A stretch of 64,000 nt of DNA from Dyadobacter endophyticus (lineage in GTDB: Bacteria; Bacteroidota; Bacteroidia; Cytophagales; Spirosomataceae). Positions 24,945-32,361 of the stretch are shown here, piece by piece. The stretch lies in contig NZ_BMIA01000005.1 in the NCBI RefSeq assembly GCF_014641595.1, positions 372,001 through 436,000 of the forward strand. The letters are read 5' to 3'. Under the pieces are notes generated by a model. It worked only from the letters and a program-made list of their open reading frames with translations. It was not told where the DNA came from and ran no database searches. Position numbers and translations under genes: made by a program. How positions within the stretch are numbered: the stretch's first letter is position 1; each line of letters starts with the position of its first letter.

Positions 24945-26513
24945 TCACGGCAATACATCAACTAATGGTTCGGGAGTGACCTTTTCTTCCGGAATACCGA
25001 TCAGGTTCAGCATTTTCTGCGTGGCCATGATCGCCGAGAACGTTTGGTCCGAATCGAGGCCGCGGGTTTTCACGTCTTTCCCATTAATTTCCCAGGTAAT
25101 GATGGTTTCGCACAATGCATCCGTTTTACCGCCCGGAGGAATGCGAACGGTATAGTCGGTCAGCATAGGCAGGCTGATCCCTTTTTTAATGTAAATCTTT
25201 TTCAATGCATTCATAAACGCATCGTACTGCCCGTCGCCCTGTGCATTTTCCTCAAAAACCTCTTCGCCAAAACAAATCTGCAATGTGGCGGAAGGTTTCA
25301 GGTTTTTGGAATGCGTGAGCACGTAATTGGTAATTACCACCTTCTCCTCGATAGCATCGCTGTCGAGAATGTCGGAGATAATGTAAGGAAGGTCTTCGGG
25401 TGTAACCGCTTCTTTGCGATCGCCGAGCTCGATAATCCGCTGCGTTACCTTTTTAAGGTCGGCGTCCGAAAGCGTAATACCCAGGTCGCGTAGGTTATTT
25501 TCAATATTGGCCTTCCCAGAAGTTTTACCCAATGCATACAAGCGCTGACGACCAAAGCGCTCGGGCATCAATTTACTGAAATAGAGGTTGTGCTTCTTAT
25601 CGCCATCGGCGTGGATACCAGCTGTTTGGGTAAAAACACTTTCCCCTACAATGGGCTTGTTGGCAGGAATGCGAATACCCGAGAAAGTCTCCACCAGCTT
25701 GCTGATCGAGTACAGCGACTTCTCATTCACGGCCGTCGTGCATTCGGGCATCAAGTCATTCAGGACGGCAATCGTGCTCGCGAGCGGCGCATTGCCCGTA
25801 CGCTCACCCATACCGTTCACGGTCAGGTGCAGCCCGTGCGCACCCGCGCGAAGCGCTTCCATGACGTTCGCTACGCTCAGATCGTAATCATTGTGTGCGT
25901 GGAATTCGAAATGGTGGTTTGGATAGCGGTCTACTATCTCCTTCACAAAGGAATATGATTCCGACGGCGTCAGAATACCCAGCGTATCGGGAAGAAGTAT
26001 GCGCTTTACCGGCAATGTGGTAAGGAAATCAAGCGACTGAAATACATAATCATGCGAACTGCGCATGCCATTGCTCCAATCTTCCAGGTACACATTGCAT
26101 TGAATGCCCTTCGTCTCCGCAAGCTCGATCACATTACGAATGTCTTCGAAATGTTCTTGCGGCGATTTTTTAAGCTGGTGGGTCAAATGGTTAAGAGACC
26201 CTTTCGTGAGGAGGTTCATCACTTTCGCGCCGGACTGCACCATCCAGTTGATGGACGCGTCGCCGTCGACGAATGTGAGTACTTCTATTTTATCCAAAAA
26301 ACCATTCGCACCGGCCCAATCCGTGATTTTTTTAACCGCCTGAAATTCACCCTCCGACACACGTGCCGAGGCTACTTCAATGCGGTCGACCTTCACTTCC
26401 TGCAAGAGGATCTGGGCTATGGTCAGTTTTTCTGATGCGGAAAACGACACCCCGCTGGTTTGCTCACCATCGCGAAGTGTCGTATCCATTATTTCAATAT
26501 AGCGGCTGTTCAT
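24945..26513 (-). CDS. cimA: LeuA-family acyltransferase, probable (R)-citramalate synthase
   Basis: The 522-residue protein has the catalytic barrel (IMDTTLRDGEQTSG, 8-21; EFHAHNDYD; NGMGERTGNAPL), a linker, and a C-terminal allosteric domain (about 390-505). It closely resembles, from memory, Leptospira CimA: ASARVSEGE, LLTKGSLNHL, NVYLEDWSNG and LPDTLGILTPSE. The three residues that set pyruvate preference in Leptospira CimA (Leu81, Leu104, Tyr144) correspond to Leu79, Leu102 and Tyr142 here at a constant offset of two. Pyruvate plus acetyl-CoA would give citramalate, which LeuC/LeuD and LeuB could carry to 2-oxobutyrate. The alternative is a second isopropylmalate synthase. The regulatory domain would sense isoleucine. 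Confidence 0.8.
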   Translation of the reverse strand: MNSRYIEIMDTTLRDGEQTSGVSFSASEKLTIAQILLQEVKVDRIEVASARVSEGEFQAVKKITDWAGANGFLDKIEVLTFVDGDASINWMVQSGAKVMNLLTKGSLNHLTHQLKKSPQEHFEDIRNVIELAETKGIQCNVYLEDWSNGMRSSHDYVFQSLDFLTTLPVKRILLPDTLGILTPSESYSFVKEIVDRYPNHHFEFHAHNDYDLSVANVMEALRAGAHGLHLTVNGMGERTGNAPLASTIAVLNDLMPECTTAVNEKSLYSISKLVETFSGIRIPANKPIVGESVFTQTAGIHADGDKKHNLYFSKLMPERFGRQRLYALGKTSGKANIENNLRDLGITLSDADLKKVTQRIIELGDRKEAVTPEDLPYIISDILDSDAIEEKVVITNYVLTHSKNLKPSATLQICFGEEVFEENAQGDGQYDAFMNALKKIYIKKGISLPMLTDYTVRIPPGGKTDALCETIITWEINGKDVKTRGLDSDQTFSAIMATQKMLNLIGIPEEKVTPEPLVDVLP

Positions 26514-26520
26514 AGGCGGT

Positions 26521-26587
26521 CAGCCGTCGGCAATGAGCAGTCGGCGGTCAGAAAAATCGACAGCCGACTGCCGATCGCCGACAGCCC
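26521..26587. repeat. GC-rich dispersed repeat, copy 2 (GCCGATCGCCGAC family)
   Basis: The 67-nt stretch between leuD and cimA is built from imperfect GCCGAC/CAGTCGGC units in both orientations. It contains the 13-mer GCCGATCGCCGAC (26570-26582) shared with 3759-3771. Inverted units could fold, so it might modulate expression between leuD and cimA. Confidence 0.5.
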
Positions 26588-26588
26588 G

Positions 26589-27185
26589 TTAAAATATTCT
26601 CTCTGCTTCAAATTCCTTGATCTCCCCCTTCATAGCTTGCAGATAATCGATATCGTCGAAGCCGTTCGTCAGGTTATGTTTTTTATAACCATTGATGTCG
26701 AAAGACTCACTTTCGCCGGTCGCGAGGATCGTGATTTTCTGCTCGGGCAGGTTTACTTCCAGTTCCGCATTAGGATCGGCTTCGATCGCTTCGAATATCT
26801 TGTTCAGAAACTCCGGGCTCACTTGTACCGGTAAAATACCGATATTCAATGAGTTCCCTTTAAAAATATCTGCAAAGAAGCTGGAAACCACGCAGCGGAA
26901 ACCGTAATCGTAGATTGCCCAGGCAGCGTGCTCGCGGCTGGAACCACTACCGAAGTTGTGGCCTCCTACAAGAATTTTGCCGGAATAAATAGGGTTGTTC
27001 AAAACGAAATCCTGCTTCGGCGTATCGTCGCCGTTATACCGCCAGTCGCGGAACAGGTTGTCGCCAAAACCTTCCCGCTTGGTCGCTTTCAGGAAGCGCG
27101 CCGGGATGATCTGGTCGGTATCTACGTTTTCAATCGGCAAAGGAACTGCCGAGCTTTTCAGTATGGTGAATTTATCGTAAGCCAT
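26589..27185 (-). CDS. leuD: 3-isopropylmalate dehydratase small subunit
   Basis: LeuD is the swivelling partner of LeuC in isomerising 2- to 3-isopropylmalate. The 198-residue protein has ENVDTDQIIPARFLKA near the start, and GGHNFGSGSSREHAAWAIYDYG (about 74-95), whose GSGSSREHA loop closes the active site. It starts 14 nt after leuC ends. It is expected also to accept citramalate made by CimA. Confidence 0.95.
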   Translation of the reverse strand: MAYDKFTILKSSAVPLPIENVDTDQIIPARFLKATKREGFGDNLFRDWRYNGDDTPKQDFVLNNPIYSGKILVGGHNFGSGSSREHAAWAIYDYGFRCVVSSFFADIFKGNSLNIGILPVQVSPEFLNKIFEAIEADPNAELEVNLPEQKITILATGESESFDINGYKKHNLTNGFDDIDYLQAMKGEIKEFEAERIF

Positions 27186-27199
27186 TGTTTTGGTGCTGA

Positions 27200-28603
27200 T
27201 TATAAAAGCGTTCTTGGGTCGGTTACTACGCCGGTTACGGCAGCGGCAGCTGCCACGAGCGGGCTCGCGAGCAAGGTACGCGCGCCTGGACCCTGGCGAC
27301 CTTCGAAGTTACGGTTGGAAGTACTTACCGCATATTTGCCGGCCGGGATCTTGTCGTCGTTCATCGCAAGACAAGCCGAGCAGCCTGGCTGACGCAATTC
27401 GAAACCAGCCTCTGTAAGAATATCCAAAATACCCTCTTCTTTGATCTGCGCTTCCACAATGTGCGAGCCCGGAACGATCCACGCTGTTACATTATCCGCC
27501 TTTTTGCGGCCTTTCACGATAGAAGCGAATGCACGGAAGTCCTCGATACGGCCATTGGTACAGCTACCGATGAAAACGTAGTCGATTTTCTTGCCCAGCA
27601 TACTCTCATTCTCATGGAAGCCCATGTAATTCAGCGACTTGTCATAAGTAGCTTTACCCCCTTCCACCTGATCCGAAGTAGGGATCGCTTTACTGATACC
27701 TTGACCCATTCCCGGGTTGGTACCGTAAGTGATCATCGGTTCGATGTCGGCAGCATCGAAATTGTATTCTTTGTCAAAAACAGCATCTTCATCTGTTTTC
27801 AAAGTTTTCCAGTAAGCCAGTGCCTTGTCCCACTTCTCGCCTTTCGGAGCTTGCTCGCGGCCGTTGATGTAGGCGAATGTTGTTTCGTCGGGAGCAATCA
27901 TACCACCACGTGCACCCATCTCGATGCTCATGTTGCAGACGGTCATACGACCTTCCATCGACATATTTTCGAACACATCACCTGCATATTCAACGAAATA
28001 ACCCGTTGCACCGGCAGTAGTCAGTTTCGAGATGATATAAAGCGTTACGTCTTTCGGAGTTACACCTTTACCCAGCTGGCCATTCACGTTTACACGCATC
28101 TTCTTAGGCTTAGGCTGCATAATGCATTGCGAAGAAAGCACCATTTCCACCTCCGAAGTACCGATACCGAACGCGATCGCGCCGAATGCACCGTGGGTAG
28201 AAGTGTGGGAATCACCGCAAACGATGGTCATACCAGGAAGCGTAATACCGTTTTCAGGTCCTACCACGTGCACAATACCATTACGAGCGTGACCCAGTCC
28301 CCAGTGTGAAATGCCATATTTCGCAGCATTTGATTCAAGGGCTTTCAGCTGGTTCGCAGAAAGCGGATCGGCTACCGGAAGGTGTTGGTTAATGGTCGGA
28401 GTGTTGTGATCTGCCGTTGCGAACGTGCGCTCCGGGTACATCACGCCAATGCCTCTGGTTTCGAGTCCTAGGAAAGCAACAGGGCTTGTTACTTCGTGAA
28501 TAAAATGGCGGTCGATGAAGAAAACATCGGGACCGTCCTCGATTTTACGGACAACGTGGGCATCCCACACTTTGTCGAAAAGGGTACTCGCTTGATTACT
28601 CAT
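27200..28603 (-). CDS. leuC: 3-isopropylmalate dehydratase large subunit
   Basis: The 467-residue subunit of the aconitase superfamily carries the [4Fe-4S] cluster; cluster cysteines are visible in IGSCTNGRIEDF and QPGCSACLAMN. FIDRHFIHEVTSPVAF and CGDSHTSTHGAFGAIAFGIGTSE are characteristic. ATG at 28603 (MSNQASTLFDKVWDAHVV) is chosen over an upstream in-frame ATG at 28645, which lies inside the putative leader region and adds 14 residues (KPERRGEILILIK) unlike LeuC. It heads the leuC-leuD-cimA-leuB unit. Confidence 0.95.
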   Translation of the reverse strand: MSNQASTLFDKVWDAHVVRKIEDGPDVFFIDRHFIHEVTSPVAFLGLETRGIGVMYPERTFATADHNTPTINQHLPVADPLSANQLKALESNAAKYGISHWGLGHARNGIVHVVGPENGITLPGMTIVCGDSHTSTHGAFGAIAFGIGTSEVEMVLSSQCIMQPKPKKMRVNVNGQLGKGVTPKDVTLYIISKLTTAGATGYFVEYAGDVFENMSMEGRMTVCNMSIEMGARGGMIAPDETTFAYINGREQAPKGEKWDKALAYWKTLKTDEDAVFDKEYNFDAADIEPMITYGTNPGMGQGISKAIPTSDQVEGGKATYDKSLNYMGFHENESMLGKKIDYVFIGSCTNGRIEDFRAFASIVKGRKKADNVTAWIVPGSHIVEAQIKEEGILDILTEAGFELRQPGCSACLAMNDDKIPAGKYAVSTSNRNFEGRQGPGARTLLASPLVAAAAAVTGVVTDPRTLL

Positions 28604-28634
28604 TTTGATTAAAATTAGAATTTCGCCTCGTCGT

Positions 28635-28691
28635 TCAGGCTTCAAAGAAAGAGCTGATAATCAACGCCTTTCTCAAAAGGAGAACCGACAT
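28635..28691 (-). CDS. Possible leuC leader peptide (Leu/Ile/Val-rich)
   Basis: An 18-codon frame between promoter and leuC reads MSVLLLRKALIISSFFEA, with four Leu (three in a row), two Ile and one Val. It ends 31 nt before the chosen leuC ATG. No convincing intrinsic terminator follows: the only hairpin (GCCT/AGGC) is short, and there is little room. If it regulates, it would do so by translational coupling or a mechanism that I cannot define. It may be chance, but the position and composition match the two better-supported leaders of this locus. Confidence 0.4.
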   Translation of the reverse strand: MSVLLLRKALIISSFFEA

Positions 28692-28709
28692 TACAAATTA
28701 CCGCAAATT

Positions 28710-28741
28710 CAAACGAATATGTATAACGGTAAAGGTTCAAA
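28710..28741 (-). promoter_or_regulatory. Predicted leuC promoter
   Basis: On the minus strand, TTTG (plus 28738-28741), 20 nt, then TTCGTTTG (plus 28710-28717), seven of eight matches to TAnnTTTG in its defined positions. The expected start is about 28703, just upstream of the leader ORF. Confidence 0.5.
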
Positions 28742-28784
28742 AAATAGTGATTTTGGTTTGGGGCAGTAGTTTGAGCGGAAATCT

Positions 28785-28961
28785 TTATTTGGAGTCGTTC
28801 AAAATATCACGCAGTGCGTTTCTTAATGGAGGTAAATGCACTTCGATAATTCGCCAAACTATCTCATAATCAATCCCTGCGTAATCATGTACCAGAATGT
28901 GCCGCGACCGGATGATTCTCATCCATTCGATTTCCGGATATTGTTCACGGACTGTTTTAAT
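28785..28961 (-). pseudogene. HepT-like (DUF86, HEPN) toxin remnant, C-terminal part only
   Basis: Immediately after the TAA of the AraC gene, and in the same frame, the minus strand encodes about 58 residues ending in a stop at 28785: VREQYPEIEWMRIIRSRH, then ILVHDYAGIDYEIVWRII and EVHLPPLRNALRDIL. This is the C-terminal half of HepT-like ribonucleases, including the RX4-6H region (R-S-R-H-I-L-V-H). The N-terminal helices are missing, there is no start codon, and no MntA nucleotidyltransferase partner is near. It is therefore a deletion scar of a former toxin-antitoxin pair, not a working gene. Confidence 0.75.
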
Positions 28962-29810
28962 TTACCCCTGCCGCTTCGGCGTAGTCCCGTACTTCTCTTT
29001 ATAAGTCTTGATAAAATGCGAAACGCTCTCGTACCCGATCTCCGTGCTAATCTCCGAAACGTTCTTCGTACTATTCCTCAGCAAGAAATCCGCATAATCC
29101 AGCCGCTTGTTTTTCAGCCACAATGCAGGGGAAGTGTTGAATTCATCCTGAAAGTCACGTTTGAATGCCGAAAGGCTCCGCCCGGATAGCCGCGCCAGCT
29201 CATTCAATGTAAGCGGTTTCAAATAGTAGCTGTTCATCAAAAAAGAAAGATCGACCTTTTCGCCTTTATAGAGACTATACAAAATACCCCGAAGCTGGTT
29301 TGAATTATCCAGCTCCATCAAATGCAGCAGCAGTTCCTGGAATTTCAGCCTCAGAAAGTGGTTCTTCAACTCCGTACGTGAGCGGAAATAAGGAAATACC
29401 GATTGGATGAACTTCTCAAAGTTATCATCGGATTTCAAAAGCAGAATCGGATACTCAACGGTTTCGGAAGGTTGCTGCGCGCCGAAAAGCTCGGGATGCA
29501 GCCCTACGAATTCTTTCAGAAGCTTTTCATCAAAAAAGAAAACCAGGCTTTTGTAAGCCTCATGAATGGATTCCGACATCAGATAAAAGCCCCTCTGAAT
29601 GAAGAGAATATCCCCCTTCTCAACATGTACTTCCTGCGTAGGGCTGGTGAATTTTTTTTCTCCTTCCAACACCACAATCACCGCATGTTCCTCAAAAAAC
29701 ACATCATATTTAGAAGGATACACTTCATTCCGATAGGCCACGAAGGTCATATCCTGAATTTTCAGGGACTCGAATTCCTGGGAGCTGATGTCGGATGGTA
29801 CGCGGAGCAT
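28962..29810 (-). CDS. AraC-family transcriptional regulator
   Basis: The 282-residue regulator has an N-terminal cupin-like sensor domain (about 20-110, EEHAVIVVLEGEKKFTSP, VEKGDILFIQRG). A C-terminal double helix-turn-helix domain follows (about 190-280), with LTLNELARLSGRSLSAFKRDFQDEFNTSPALWLKNKRL and VSEISTEIGYESVSHFIKTYKEKYGTTPKR. It lies inside the branched-chain amino acid locus between leuC and ilvA, so it may regulate it or the neighbouring membrane protein gene (stop-start 13 nt away). The ligand is unknown. It ends at the junction with the HepT remnant. Confidence 0.9.
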   Translation of the reverse strand: MLRVPSDISSQEFESLKIQDMTFVAYRNEVYPSKYDVFFEEHAVIVVLEGEKKFTSPTQEVHVEKGDILFIQRGFYLMSESIHEAYKSLVFFFDEKLLKEFVGLHPELFGAQQPSETVEYPILLLKSDDNFEKFIQSVFPYFRSRTELKNHFLRLKFQELLLHLMELDNSNQLRGILYSLYKGEKVDLSFLMNSYYLKPLTLNELARLSGRSLSAFKRDFQDEFNTSPALWLKNKRLDYADFLLRNSTKNVSEISTEIGYESVSHFIKTYKEKYGTTPKRQG

Positions 29811-29823
29811 TGTAGGTCGGCGG

Positions 29824-30990
29824 CTATCTCCCGCTTTTAAAAAGTTTGTTCAGGTTCATATAGTAATTCAAACTGATGCGCGGGCGATTGAAAAATGTAA
29901 CGTCGTCTGAAAACAACGATGAAAAATTCGCGAAATGCGTGACTTCAAGACTGAACCGTCTCCGATAAGAAATACCAACATGCGGCCCCAAGATGGAAGT
30001 CCGCCAGCTATCCATGGGAAAGCTATACTCAAAACCGATGTTAGGCCGAAAATCACCCGAACCTATGTAAGTTCCTGCACCAACATCCAATGTGTTTAAA
30101 CTGATCTTTTCGTCCGGGATGTAATTGTACACCTTGCTCACCGAAACACCCGGCATTGTCGCAAACAGTATTTTGAAATACCTGTTGTGAAATCTTCTCG
30201 GCAGGTTTATCCGCAACCCCGCTCCGAATGTAGGCGTTGCCCCCAGATTAACATCGGTCTCCTCCCAAGCCTCGATACCCCCCATCACATACGCGTCTAC
30301 CTCCATCTCCGACTCAGCGGCGGCACCTTTGCGCTGCTTTTCCGAAGCACTCACTCCATTGTAACGGTCGACATAGCGCCCTAAATCCTTTGCCGAATAG
30401 CTACGAACAGGGCCATTATCCGCACCGTCGGACAGTAACACCGGTAGCTGGCGCACATACTCATCATATTGAATGAGGTACTTTTTTCCGCCGGTCACTC
30501 TGTAAAAAGGATAATTGAACAGTTCCGTCAACTTCCCGTCCTTTTCCAGAAAGAAATGCGACTGCTCGGTCAGATCCAGATATTCCAGTAAAGCCGCTTT
30601 CGGGCCAGAGGTTACCTGGCGCAAATAAACCGTTACCGAATCCGTGGCCTCGAAAGACGGTGCCAATTCATATGTTTTGCTCAAATCGATATTCAGTATC
30701 CCAATCCTTTTACTGATATAACGCTCGTTAAGCGATGAAATGTAAAACTGTGCCGCCGCGCCCGGTCCCACTTTTTCGACTCCGCCATCCTTTTCTCTGG
30801 CAAAATCGACGGTCATCGGACTCGTACCCCAGCCGTCGTAACGGATAAAGCCCCTGACCGTATCACCCTTAGCCGAAACGATATAGCTATCCAGCATTTT
30901 CCCCTGACCAAAGCCGCGTGAAAGAGCCGCTATGGCAACCAATCCGCCGATAAGCAAGCAACGCGAGTTACTTCGTAAACCTGAATTCAT
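29824..30990 (-). CDS. Hypothetical secreted/outer membrane protein
   Basis: The 388-residue protein has a signal peptide (about 9-29, IAALSRGFGQ). The N-terminal half starts with DSYIVSAKGDTVRGFIRYDGW, a pattern common in Bacteroidota secreted proteins of unknown role. The C-terminal half (about 240-388) has amphipathic beta strands (GATPTFGAGLRINLP, NIGFEYSFPMDSW, GPHVGISYRRRFSLEVTHF) that suggest an outer membrane barrel. Function is unknown. It is just upstream of the AraC gene, and 20 nt downstream of ilvA, so it may share the ilv transcript. Confidence 0.65.
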   Translation of the reverse strand: MNSGLRSNSRCLLIGGLVAIAALSRGFGQGKMLDSYIVSAKGDTVRGFIRYDGWGTSPMTVDFAREKDGGVEKVGPGAAAQFYISSLNERYISKRIGILNIDLSKTYELAPSFEATDSVTVYLRQVTSGPKAALLEYLDLTEQSHFFLEKDGKLTELFNYPFYRVTGGKKYLIQYDEYVRQLPVLLSDGADNGPVRSYSAKDLGRYVDRYNGVSASEKQRKGAAAESEMEVDAYVMGGIEAWEETDVNLGATPTFGAGLRINLPRRFHNRYFKILFATMPGVSVSKVYNYIPDEKISLNTLDVGAGTYIGSGDFRPNIGFEYSFPMDSWRTSILGPHVGISYRRRFSLEVTHFANFSSLFSDDVTFFNRPRISLNYYMNLNKLFKSGR

Positions 30991-31009
30991 AGAATGATAT
31001 CCGTAATAT

Positions 31010-32266
31010 TTAAACCATAAACTGAAACAAATCCGGCTGATCGTTCAGATACTCATAAACCACGCGGTTCGCATCCATTCGCTCGATCAGCGGTGCAAAG
31101 TCCTCCCTGCTTTTTAATTCAATGCCGACTAATGCAGGCCCCTGCTCGCGGTTGGTTTTCTTTACATATTCAAAACGCGCAATGTCATCATTCGGACCAA
31201 GGACATTCAGGAATTCCCGGAATGCGCCCGAGCGTTGCGGGAAACGGATGATAAAATAATGCTTCAATCCCTCATAAAGCAACGAGCGCTCCTTGATCTC
31301 CTCGGTACGGGTAATGTCGTTGTTACCACCGCTAATCAATACGACAACGTTTTTGCCTTTGATATCTTCCCGGATCAGGTCCAATGCCGCCACTGTCAAC
31401 GCGCCGGCAGGTTCGGCTACGATTGCTTCTTCATTATATAGTTGCAAAATCGAAGAGCAAACTTTGCCCTCAGGCACAAGCAGGATTTGATTTAAACTCT
31501 TGCTGCAAATATCGAATGTAATGTCGCCCGCACGCCGCACGGCCGCGCCATCCACAAACTTGTCAATATTGTCCAGCGTCACCACATGCCCCTCCTGGAT
31601 GGATCGATGCATGGTAGGCGAGCCTTCCGGTTCCACGCCGATAAGCTGTGTTTTGGGAGAGAGCTGCTTGAAAACAGTGGAAATACCCGACGCCAAACCA
31701 CCACCACCGATCGCCATCAGCAGGTAATCGATTTTGAAATCCGCATCTTTGAAAATTTCAAGGCCCACCGTTCCCTGGCCTTCAATTACCTGCAAATCAT
31801 CGAATGGATGCACAAAAACGGCATTGGTACTGTCGCGGTAGGCCATTGAGGCATGATAAGCATCGTCGTAAGTGTCGCCTACCAAATGTATTTCAATCCA
31901 TTCCTGGCCAAACAGCCGCACTTGCTTCACTTTCTGCGCCGGTGTGGTAGTAGGCATGAAAATGGCGCCTTTTACCTCCATTTTCCGGCACGCGTACGCT
32001 ACGCCTTGCGCGTGGTTGCCCGCGCTCGCGCACACTACCCCGCCTGCGAGGGCTTCGGGTGTGAGGCTCGCCATTTTATTATATGCGCCGCGGATTTTGT
32101 AGGAGCGGACAGTTTGAAGGTCTTCCCTTTTGAGGTAGATATTAGCCCCGTACTGCTCCGAAAGATGCGCATTATAGAATATCGGTGTGTGGTTAATAAC
32201 CCCGCGCAGGCGTTCGGCAGCGAGGAATATGTTATCGAGAGTCGGAACGGAATGTGAAGTGCTCAT
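31010..32266 (-). CDS. ilvA: Threonine ammonia-lyase (threonine dehydratase), biosynthetic type
   Basis: IlvA deaminates threonine to 2-oxobutyrate for isoleucine synthesis. ATG at 32266 (MSTSHSVPTLDNIF) is chosen; earlier in-frame Met codons at 32272 and 32299 lie in the terminator stem region. The 418-residue product has the PLP lysine in VRSYKIRGAYNKM, the phosphate-binding GGGGLASG, and a C-terminal ACT-like regulatory domain (about 330-418, RSGAFREFLNVLGPNDDIARFEY). The single regulatory domain is the shorter, Bacillus-like layout. It is last of the ilvDBNCA run, with a terminator-like hairpin just before it. Confidence 0.93.
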   Translation of the reverse strand: MSTSHSVPTLDNIFLAAERLRGVINHTPIFYNAHLSEQYGANIYLKREDLQTVRSYKIRGAYNKMASLTPEALAGGVVCASAGNHAQGVAYACRKMEVKGAIFMPTTTPAQKVKQVRLFGQEWIEIHLVGDTYDDAYHASMAYRDSTNAVFVHPFDDLQVIEGQGTVGLEIFKDADFKIDYLLMAIGGGGLASGISTVFKQLSPKTQLIGVEPEGSPTMHRSIQEGHVVTLDNIDKFVDGAAVRRAGDITFDICSKSLNQILLVPEGKVCSSILQLYNEEAIVAEPAGALTVAALDLIREDIKGKNVVVLISGGNNDITRTEEIKERSLLYEGLKHYFIIRFPQRSGAFREFLNVLGPNDDIARFEYVKKTNREQGPALVGIELKSREDFAPLIERMDANRVVYEYLNDQPDLFQFMV

Positions 32267-32276
32267 GATCATCAAT

Positions 32277-32305
32277 GAAAAGAGCTTTGCAGTTTGCAAA
32301 GCTCT
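32277..32305 (-). terminator. Terminator-like hairpin between ilvC and ilvA
   Basis: A perfect 11-bp stem (32281-32291 with 32295-32305) has a 3-nt loop and is followed on the minus strand by TTTTCATT, ending 11 nt before the chosen ilvA start. It would reduce read-through into ilvA. Confidence 0.7.
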
Positions 32306-32326
32306 GTCTATGTCTATGTGGACCGA

Positions 32327-32361
32327 TAGCCCGGGCTAACCCCGGACTTAAGTCCGAGATT
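32327..32361. repeat. REP-like palindromic repeat, copy 1
   Basis: TAGCCCGGGCTA (32327-32338) and CGGACTTAAGTCCG (32343-32356) are palindromes in a compound element that abuts and overlaps the ilvC stop codon. Its CCCCGGACTTAAGTCCGAG arm aligns with the copy at 58957-58986 (consensus TARCCCCRGRCTKAAGYCC). Confidence 0.6.

Noticed and set aside
28604..28634. GCCT/AGGC hairpin before leuC as an attenuator terminator
   Set aside because: The stem is only 4 bp and is followed by a mixed AAATTCTAATTTT stretch, too weak for an intrinsic terminator.
31010..32299. Longer ilvA start at 32299
   Set aside because: It would place the first codons inside the terminator hairpin and add MQTAKLFSLMI, which is unlike IlvA.
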